Source of the DNA: Paraphysomonas bandaiensis
Lineage: Eukaryota > Chrysophyceae
NCBI GenBank assembly: GCA_965644295.1
Contig: CBFFRP010000198.1
Coordinates: 1 to 64,000, forward strand
Reading direction: 5' to 3'
DNA length: 64,000 bases
Below, piece after piece: positions 55,892 to 64,000 of the stretch. A program made the translations under genes and the position numbers. The notes beneath the pieces are model-generated. The model was not told the origin of the DNA and did no database searches. It saw only the letters and a program-made list of their open reading frames with translations. Every line of letters starts with the position of its first letter. Within the stretch, counting starts at the first letter, position 1.

Positions 55892-57328
55892 ATGGCATTT
55901 CGAAAGCGCAAATCAGGTTCTCTTTGCAACGATGAAGATGACGCGACAAGAAGCTCAGAGCGTGCTCAGGAAATAGAGATCATTGGGCGGTGGAGACCAG
56001 TTGATTCGGCCAATGAGTCATTCCATCTGCCTCATACGGTTGATGCAGATCGATACCCTACGTTTAATTTTCGCACTGCCAGCTTCCTCAAGATATTCTT
56101 GCGTTTTGTTACAGTATCTCTTGTGACGAAAATAGCCCAGGATATTGACCCTGCCGACTTGAGATATGACTGTGGATCAGTAATTTTGCTTTCATTGTGT
56201 TCTATATATAAGCTTCTTGCAATTTGGATTCGAATTTATGGAGAACAACATGCCCCAAGAGGTGTAATACGTCATTCGCGACCATTGCGTGAGCAACTTA
56301 TATGGTACCGAGACCACTTTAAGGATTGTTATCCAAGGATTGATTCTCTGGGCATACGATTCATGGAAATTGTGACAACGAACTTTTTATTTGATAGTCG
56401 ATATTCAAAGCAGTTGTCTCATAATTTTAGATCTATTTTACGTGGTATTGGCAATGTTGTAGCTGGCGATGAGAAGTTGCTGCATTTCTCAGGTGTGTAT
56501 ATTGATCAATTGAATACTATTGTTAACAAGTGATTTATAGGCTATAGTCCTAATATAAGAGTAGTTTATATGAAGCCTGAACGAATGGGCTTGTGGGTGT
56601 ATGAGTTGTGTGTGAAGCTCTCCAATAAACACGCATACATGCTGGACATGTGGTTGCATGATGCGATAGCTGATCTAGGAGAGTCTATACCTGTCAGCGC
56701 TGTAGTGGAACACTGGGGCAAAATCATACACTCTTTTAATTCTACACGAATGAGTAGCACTGTTCTTGTATTCGACTCGTATTATCTTGATGAAGCTGCA
56801 CGAGAGGGACTTGCAAGGAAGAAAGTAAAATATATCGGGGCTGTGAATCCACAGCGCTTCCAAGCACTCACTCGTAAAGTTCGTGAAGGTGTCAATATAC
56901 GAGGACAGTGGAATGGACTGTGGAATCAACAGCGTAAAGAACTCATAGTTCATTCTTATACGAAGGATGGCAAGAAATATACTGCCTTGTCCAATGCTTT
57001 TATCATAGATCACCTACGAGGTCTACCACCAATTCTGTGCCTGTGTGCTCCGACTATGGTAAGATGTTTGCAGCATGTATGTGATGTATTCAATTTACAG
57101 ATTAAAGAGAGGATATGGCCTCATCGGCATGGTGGTGGAGGGCATCTAGGCGAAAGAGGAAAGTTTAGCTCGTTTGCGTTCGGCTGTGTTCTGCAAAATA
57201 CATTCCATGCGTATTGTAATATTCGTTCGATAGATACAAATAGTATTGATTATTATAGTTTCTGTAACGCGTTAGCTAGCGAACTGTACACACATGCTGA
57301 TACTCTATCTAAGGAAACTATAGAATAG
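55892..57328 (+). pseudogene. piggyBac-like transposase with one in-frame TGA
   Basis: Two long frames in the same phase (213 and 252 codons) are separated only by TGA at 56531-56533 and a 36-nt open bridge. The content fits DDE_Tnp_1_7: VVAGDEKLLHFSG (first Asp), MKPERMGLWVYEL, TVLVFDSYYLDE (second Asp), HVCDVFNLQ (third Asp) and GRGKFSSFAFG-type C-terminus. The remainder looks intact, so inactivation is recent or the TGA is read through. TTAA terminal sites were not located. Confidence 0.75.
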
Positions 57329-57554
57329 AGGGGTACCGTGATTGATTTACTCAGTGTTGTAATAATTCCACTTTATATCATTGGTTACAGACTATGGTTA
57401 CAGACTATGGTTTAGTCTAATTACAACACAGTCATCTTCGATTTTCTAGAAGCTGGTGTATAATATATCTAACTAAAATGCTTGAAAATAATTACATTTC
57501 AGGAATAAAAGGCTTTACTTTGTATAAAAGGTTGAGCACGCAATAAGTATTTAA

Positions 57555-59117
57555 TTTACGACCATACAATAGTTCTGTCATTACACATACGCATGAAATG
57601 GTTAACAAGTTTATTTCTGAGGACAGTGTGCTCATTTTCAACTTCAGTACTTATAGATTCAACTGTATCAAACATTGAACCACATAGATGCTTAGGATCT
57701 GTTAGATCTGTGTCTCTCTGTACTCTAATAGTCACTTCTGTCATCTTTCCGTTATCATGTTTGTGAACTTTAAATGATCTGTCGATATCGCATAAGTCAT
57801 GATGTCCATCTGGTCCATCCCATTCCACACCGTGCTCCCACATCTTAAACAAGTTATCATCTCTCATGATTTTATTGTGAAGACAGCAACATGTGAAGAA
57901 GACATTGTCAATCTCCTCTTTACTCTGAAGCATAATAGGAAGTTTTAGAATTCGGAAACGCCCCTTGAGTACGCCGAATGTGCATTCGATGTCCTTTCGA
58001 ACTGATTCAAGCCACTTTGACCAGATTCTTAGTAGGTCATGTGCAGATGTATTCTTAACTGGACACTGCATGCATCTCCATTTATGATATCCTCCATCGC
58101 AAATGAAATATAACCCCTTTATCTCTTCTTCGTTGTCATTGTGTATATTCTTCAATTTAAATTTAATTTCAGAATAAAGAGTCTTCGTTCTGACACTCTG
58201 GATTAAGGAATCATACTTGACTATTGTCTTGTCATTACGGGATCCAGGATGGCCTGAAGTATAGCTGCAATAATACGTCTGGAGTGGGTGCATGCCACCG
58301 AATAAGCTAATGTGGGATAGCCTTCTTTTCCAACATGCAAAGAACGTAATGATGCAGGACATCTATCCCAATGAATATGCACAACATCTGTTGATCCAAT
58401 AACACCAGGAAGCCCTAAGCTAGCATAAACCTAACAACAACAAATAAATAAGCATAATTTAAATTAGCAGTTGGCTTAACACACCTCTATTTCACGATCT
58501 ATATCCTCAGGTGTCGTTGGCATGTGACAAACCTTCGAAAATTTGTCCCTCGCATATAATTGACAGAAATCGTGAAAAAATACACGATTAACTGAGATTG
58601 ATGCTCCATTAAGCTCAGAAATTCCATCAAAACACATTCCTCGCCCTAATACACGCAGTACTCCGAGGACTAGTAAGTCAATTGGTGTTGATTTGCGACC
58701 TATAGTACACAGTTCTAAAAAACTTAACTATTGGAAACAGGAGAAATACCTGATGCGTCAGTATCAACGATGGGCTTCCCTGTTAACTTGTTCTTACGAA
58801 GTGATGAATCTTTAGCCCATTCAACTATCTCTTGAAACATTTGATACGGAATTCGAAAACGCGTTCTGAATTGCTTGCCTGATGCAGTGTGACATGGTAT
58901 ATAATACAATACCAAAAGTCATACCTTCACGAGTAGTGGGATCTCTCATCCGTGCATCCCTCAGCAGGAGTTCCCATGGCGTGTTATCGTAGTCAATCCG
59001 TTCGTAGACATTTCTTCTTGCAATTATACGATCCTCACTAGACACTCGAGATTGCTTCAAGAGCTGTTTGATCAAGGATGTCCTCTTCTTTTTATGCAGT
59101 GACAACTTCCGGGACAA
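57555..59117 (-). pseudogene. PIF/Harbinger transposase (DDE_4) with introns and one frameshift
   Basis: Four exons can be joined with clean GT-AG introns at about 58920-58875, 58737-58690 and 58483-58432. The product has FRIPYQMFQEIVEWAKDSSL, LGVLRVLGRGMCFDGISEL, GLPGVIGSTDVVHIHWDRCP (first Asp), HPGSRNDKTIVKYD, YFICDGGYHKW (second Asp) and RKDIECTFGVLKGRF (Glu). Between TLAYSVACTHSRRII and SGHPGSRNDKT the frame shifts near 58262; a 2-bp insertion explains it. No start codon is found at the 5' end. It could be a recently broken transposase or a domesticated HARBI1-like gene with a sequencing error. Confidence 0.78.
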
Positions 59118-60900
59118 TGTGTAGCAAAATTGGGTATGACAAGTATGGGTGATTTAGGAGGTTGTTATGGCTGAAGAATAAGATGAAGTGATGTAGGTTG
59201 TAGTATGAGATGAGATGTAGATGGTAGTTATGATTAGATTAGAAGATACGAGTATTAAGGCCAGATATAGGGTTGGAGTGTACCGTGACTATCCGTATAT
59301 ACGGATGTAACGGACGTTTATGGTAACCCGTACAGTATTATGATGGTATACGTAGGTATTCTGTAGGATGATATAGGAGTAGATAGCAGGATGTTAAGGG
59401 ATTTCTATATGATTATTTCTGGAAGTAGAAAACTAGCTATTTATGGCTGGGAAACCACTTCTAGAATTAACTATATATGGGGATATAGGTAGAAGGATAT
59501 GGAGTTTTAGATATAATAGTGAAAGTTGATATTGTAGTTGAGTTGAAAGTTAAGAAGTAGCGAAGTAAAGAGTAAGAAGAGGAAGTTAAGTGAAGAGTGT
59601 TGTGAGAGGACTATCCTACCCCACATCACCTGTGCACATGGACAGGGATGATAAGACCAGCAATGTTAGTCATAATAGCGAGGCTCAATCACCCGTAGTC
59701 GTTACAAATGCACACACGCGAAATATCATGCTATCAACTTTACACAGTCACTGTCAATGTTTAATGCTTTGATTCGCATTATATTCAGTGAGATCAAGCG
59801 AACAGAGAAGGAAAAGAAATTTGAATTTAAACACAAAAACACTGTTTTGTCTTTTGTCTTTCTGTGTGCACTATAATTACGGCTTCGTTTGCACCCGACA
59901 AAAACAATTTTCTTGAAAAAAAATGTCTTTTGTCGTTTTGTCTTTTGTCTCCACTATAATTAGTGGCCTAAGTAGTAATAATATACGCAGTATGTATGTC
60001 TACTACAGTATATATATTATTTGCACTTGAAATATATGTAAATCTTTGACTAAGAAAGTTGATTGTATATAAGCCAGCTACGAAAACCACTGTTAGATAT
60101 ATATTAGGGTCTATTTTCAAGTTTCAAGATATTCGTAGTTTCAAGAAAATTAGGGCAATAAAGCAATACAGACAGGTACTGGGACTACTTCAGAAGACCT
60201 TGGCCACTGTGGTGCACCAGCGCGTGTGAATGGCAATCAGAAGAGGGTACGTAGTTCACTCAGATAAGCAAATAATAATCATATCCTCCTTCCTTAATAT
60301 ACGTGGAATAAGAATAGGTGAAGTGGCACGCTATCACCATAATATAACTAATATTTGTTATTATACGGCGGGTATGTACGTGTGTGCCTGTCTCAAGGGG
60401 TGTATATGTGTATGTATGTGAGAGGGTATGTAGCTCTATTAACAGTCACCCTCACATACATACAAGAACCTGGATCACTTCAGAGCAGAGGCTGAAAGAA
60501 ACACGACGGTGAAGAAGATATTCTTCTGTTTCTGGTGTGGATATCATCTCCTTTCATGGCACTGTTGATCGTTTAAAGTAACATATGAAGAGATGCGTTA
60601 TATGATACATACACACTTCACATAATACAACACGGTATTCCAAAAACACACATCTACAACCGACACAAACTGAAAAGTATACATGAGTGTGACAGAATTT
60701 CACGTATCCTACTCCCGCATTGTGGTATATAGTACTAATATTTTATACCCCAAAATATCTCTTTTGTGAACCACTCATTTGCGCCGCTTTATGATACAAC
60801 AAACAACGTGCTGAAACGTGGTGCAACATCAACATCAAACTTGAGTTTTTATTACATTTCATCAGAGTTTTAATTGATTATTGTTGATTGCGTTGTTGTG
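59118..60900. other. Intergenic, no gene recognised
   Basis: 59840-59965 contains a direct repeat of a T-rich unit (GTCTTTTGTCT, then CACTATAATTA twice). The plus strand is purine-rich at 59130-59590. The last 200 bp are the likely promoter of the membrane-protein gene. No coding region is supported. Confidence 0.4.
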
Positions 60901-62094
60901 ATGGCGACATTTGAGATTGTTGAAGCTTTACGGGGATTTTTTATCTCAGAAAATGAAGAAAACTGGTCACTGACAATATCTACTCCAGGAAATAATCAGC
61001 AACAATACTCTGTTGTTAAAAAACAACGAGATATGAGGGCGAAGCTTCGACAACTCTCCACCATAGTTGCCGCCAAGCCTTTCATGGTGTTGTCTATGGC
61101 GCTCGGCATTAGTTTGAGCACATTAAGCTTCATACTAACCGCATATGTCTTTTTGGGAATCGAAAGCGATATTTCAATTCTTGCAAAGAACGACATTATC
61201 ACCACCGGATCAGGTATCTATGTCATGATACAGCTTTTTTTCTTTCAAGCTCAAAGTTACATGTACTCCATTCATGCCATTCGTCCGACTGTGAGCGATA
61301 TCTTAGCACGTCATTGGAACAAGTCGTCCTTGATTCTCTTGATGAATGTCACGACAATGCTTATTCTATTTGAAATTTTTGCCTTGTCTGCGTATCAGCA
61401 GTGTGATGATTCCTTGGAAGTTGTCCAGTTTACTACCGTCTGCGTGTTTTGCATTTCTTTGACTTTGTTCACTCCCTTGCCTGTGGCAGAAATCTTCATA
61501 AGACTAAAGGGAAATGACGCAGAATTTAATTTTCGGACAACGATGTTCAATTGTGTTCAAAACAATGAATACGAGGATAACCTATTGGAACAGTCATTAT
61601 TTGAGCGCCCTCAATGGAACTGGGTACACCTGTGGCGTTTATTTCTGAGAGCCATACATGCCCTAAGTTTTTTGCTTGCCGTCTTTCTCTCCCTCGTCCT
61701 AACATGGACAAAATCCACGCATGAGTTTAAATATGTTCTCATTGGTGCCGCCGTTACTCTGTTGATACTTTTTGTTGCAGCAAGAGCATCGGCGTTTATT
61801 TTGTCACGGCCGAATTCGTATCCCCATTTTGTCCACGCGATTGCGGATAATATTATGCCATCCTTACGTAACGACGAAAGATATAACGATGCGAATGAAT
61901 TACCGAGAACGGCAAGTAATCGAACCGTGGAGGAAGAAAAGGAGGTTCCGGGATCTAGAAGATCCATAGCCGAGACGACGGCATTTGATATGACCAAATT
62001 CACGATTCCGAATCATATCGGTCTATTCTGTGAATTCAATTTGATTTCCACGGTGATTCTTATGCTTGTCTTTACATTATATACCACCTGCTAA
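60901..62094 (+). CDS. Orphan multi-span (about seven TM) membrane protein
   Basis: 397 aa in one exon, starting at ATG 60901 (MATFEIVEALRGFF); codons upstream are open but lack ATG. Hydrophobic segments lie at about 60-86, 100-120, 141-162, 176-200, 250-272, 283-305 and 372-392. A soluble, possibly cytosolic N-terminus of about 55 residues precedes them, and a long polar loop (about 305-370, Asn/Glu/Arg-rich) precedes the last span. The protein ends LYTTC directly after the last span. No GPCR signature (no DRY, no paired Cys) or transporter motif is visible. Function unknown. Confidence 0.7.
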   Translation: MATFEIVEALRGFFISENEENWSLTISTPGNNQQQYSVVKKQRDMRAKLRQLSTIVAAKPFMVLSMALGISLSTLSFILTAYVFLGIESDISILAKNDIITTGSGIYVMIQLFFFQAQSYMYSIHAIRPTVSDILARHWNKSSLILLMNVTTMLILFEIFALSAYQQCDDSLEVVQFTTVCVFCISLTLFTPLPVAEIFIRLKGNDAEFNFRTTMFNCVQNNEYEDNLLEQSLFERPQWNWVHLWRLFLRAIHALSFLLAVFLSLVLTWTKSTHEFKYVLIGAAVTLLILFVAARASAFILSRPNSYPHFVHAIADNIMPSLRNDERYNDANELPRTASNRTVEEEKEVPGSRRSIAETTAFDMTKFTIPNHIGLFCEFNLISTVILMLVFTLYTTC

Positions 62095-62696
62095 GGTGGA
62101 AGGCGGATCGTTCTATATGTGCGACGGTTTATTCGAGCATTTCGATTTGTTGTTCTTAAATGTTTGTGCGGTTTTTAGCCGGTGATTATTACATCAAACG
62201 GTTACTTTGCCGTCTTTTTTGACATGCAGTTTTTTTAATCAAAGCGATGTGGTTTCTGTTGCTTAGCTAGCCTATCTATGAAATATTTTATGATGGTCAT
62301 CTGTTATGCCATCCAGGTGTTTTGGTCTGTTGTGCCATCCAGCCAGTTTTTCTGTAATTATTATTTTTTAAATGAGCCAATATCCAAGATTAGATTATTA
62401 ATGATATTTAGTATGAATGTTCAATTCACCCTGCTGGGGTGCGATCCTGGTGCGTAGTCTAGTCAAGCGGCAATTTTCAATCGTAGAGAGTTGTAGTATG
62501 CAAAAACTTATGTTAAGTTGCTGACCGTAACGGTTTTCGACTTTTCGAACTAAAACCGGACACCAGAATTTCGGCATTTCCTGAATCAATTATCGAGCAA
62601 AAGGACGCTAAGAATCCAATTGCCTTTTATTATTAGTTAGTAATAAGCAAATAAGAACGTTGCATGCATGCATTGCTTGAAATAAGACATACATAT
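62095..62696. other. Intergenic
   Basis: Probable 3' untranslated region of the membrane-protein gene followed by AT-rich DNA. Ends where R1 begins. No gene seen. Confidence 0.4.
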
Positions 62697-64000
62697 TGAA
62701 TGTCTGATTATTTAGCAATAGGCGTTGAAAGCCTGCACCAATTAGTGGCTAGAAGAATGCTAGTCATACTAGTTAGACTACTACCCGTAACTAATCAATA
62801 CAAACTCTTTTATCCTACTATTTAACGCTACAGAAGCTGCTTGTGCGTCGCCGCAAGCACCAAGGTGCAACCACTTCCGTTCTTAGTGTGTGTTATGAGG
62901 CTCGCCATGATCGTGTGTCCTGGGACTCACCGGCGCGTGTGATCTGGAGGTCTCCTCTTGGGATGAGACTCCACTCGCTATATGATAGATAGCCTTATGT
63001 ACCTCACGGGGACTGACTTATTAGCCTTATGGCAGTTAGGGGAAACAGTAATATGCCCTTCTGAGATTGGCGATCTGGTGGCCTTCCTTTAGGCATTGTT
63101 CCAAGTGGCTCGGAGGTATGTGGATGAAGGTCTTGCAAAAGGTTATGGCCTACTGTGAAGAAGCGTCGAAATCGGCTCTTTTGCTGTCTTAGCCAGCGGT
63201 AGAGAACACATGCAAGAGGGTGTATAGCTGTACAGGGGTGGGATGTGAGGGTCATCCGGTGTGTCCAGCTACAGGGAGTCGAGAGGGAGTGTGATGGTGC
63301 AAGAGAGGCAACATCTGATTGAGGAGAGTGAGACTGCGCAACAGAACAAGAGTCACTGAGGTCGAGTACTCTGATAGACCTATGCACGAGATGATCGTGA
63401 TGATGATGATGGTCTGGAGGAGACACTCGGACGTCCTCAGCTGCCCTTGTTAGTGTCTGTGTTGGTGCAGGGGGGTACAGGCTGAGGCATAGAGAGTGTG
63501 TGTAAGGAAGATGACGGCAAGGTATCAGAGACGAAGGGAGAGGCGATAGTTTGTCTGGGGGTTTTCTAGGAGGAGGCAGAGTGTACTGTGTGTGTGTATG
63601 ACAGTGCAGCGGTGCTATGAGTGTGTTGGACAGAGAGAGAGAGCTGGTGATGTGTCCAACAGTACAGGTAGACAGGTACATGGACATGGTGATGTGTCCA
63701 ACAGTACAGGTATACAGGTACATGGACATGGTGATGTGTCCAACAGCAGTAGAGGTATACACGGAATGGTATACATCCTGTAGGACACAGTAGTACAGTA
63801 GTCGAGTATACCGTATGCGGAATACAGTGTCTATCCAATGAGATGGATGGGCTGTGGGGGTGATAGGTGAACAGGGTGAGGGGGTAGCCTGCTGGGTGGA
63901 TGGACCACAGACAAACCATGTTGGGTTGGGCTGGGTTGTCGTCAGGAGACGGCCCTGTTGTGCAGTGGAGAGGTGTCGAGAGGAGACAGGGGTTGCAGAG
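62697..64000. mobile_element. R1 element, second long copy, cut by the window end
   Basis: Starts ATATTGAATGTCTGATTATT and follows the copy at 30573 nearly base for base for about 1.2 kb (few substitutions, one extra G near 63470). From about 63930 the two diverge (GGGCTGGGTTGTCGTC versus GGGTTGAGTGGGCGGC). The three 42-bp repeats are present. Flanking duplication cannot be checked because the right end is outside. Confidence 0.85.

Noticed and set aside
56531-56533. TGA as a sense codon (altered genetic code)
   Set aside because: Other genes here end normally at TGA (USP32-like gene, 22306 gene, 23676 gene), so the standard code is favoured.
1-64000. tRNA, rRNA or spliceosomal RNA genes
   Set aside because: I scanned for T-arm GGTTCGAxTCC boxes and conserved rRNA stretches and found nothing convincing; a tRNAscan or Infernal run would settle it.

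Overview
The window is nuclear DNA of an AT-rich unicellular eukaryote. Protein genes are split by short GT-AG introns (about 45-120 bp), the standard genetic code is used, and families such as a USP32-like deubiquitinase, an AP-1 sigma adaptin, DnaJ co-chaperones, PX proteins and a cAMP-receptor-like GPCR are present. The long F-box/WLR-type repeat array and the mix of transposons recall algal or stramenopile-like protists, but I cannot assign a taxon from sequence alone.

Layout. 1-5457: nearly intact Ty1/copia element (Copia-1) with almost identical LTRs. 5864-7973 (-) and 16307-18325 (+): two divergent paralogous genes, each with two PX domains and a C-terminal CaaX box. Between them lie a copia fragment, a stack of nested hAT transposons (9675-12449) and a large F-box/ankyrin-like repeat gene (12727-14970, -). 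18957-20673 (-): J-domain/SANT co-chaperone. 22306-23106 (-) and 23676-23909 (+): a divergent pair of unknown small genes. 25.8-27.3 kb: decayed MULE transposase. 28.7-32.7 kb: decayed Copia-2, split by a 1.7-kb element (R1) with an 11-bp target duplication. 33081-36080: Copia-3 (minus strand) with a perfect 5-bp target duplication. 36822-40166 (-): single-exon lipase/membrane/GTPase fusion gene. 41-43 kb: R1 and hAT debris. 43595-44563 (+): 7TM receptor. 46149-52356 (-): large multi-exon USP32-like deubiquitinase. 53629-54323 (+): AP-1 sigma. 55892-57328 (+) and 57555-59117 (-): piggyBac-like and Harbinger-like transposases, each with one visible lesion. 60901-62094 (+): orphan seven-span membrane protein. 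62697-64000: a second long R1 copy running off the window.

How the genes fit together. Several host genes point to endomembrane and signalling work: AP-1 sigma (clathrin adaptor), two dual-PX proteins (phosphoinositide binding), a probably lipid-anchored deubiquitinase, a GPCR, and a lipase-GTPase. Three of them end in CaaX prenylation motifs (CVLM, CVLS, CAVS). There is no operon logic, as expected for a eukaryote. Two non-coding patterns recur: sense-oriented (TACA)n tracts just upstream of several start codons, and an AT-rich codon zone confined to the first 100-430 coding bases of several genes.

The most unusual single gene is the lipase-GTPase fusion at 36822-40166. Exon boundaries were inferred by eye from splice signals and reading-frame continuity. 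No searches were run.
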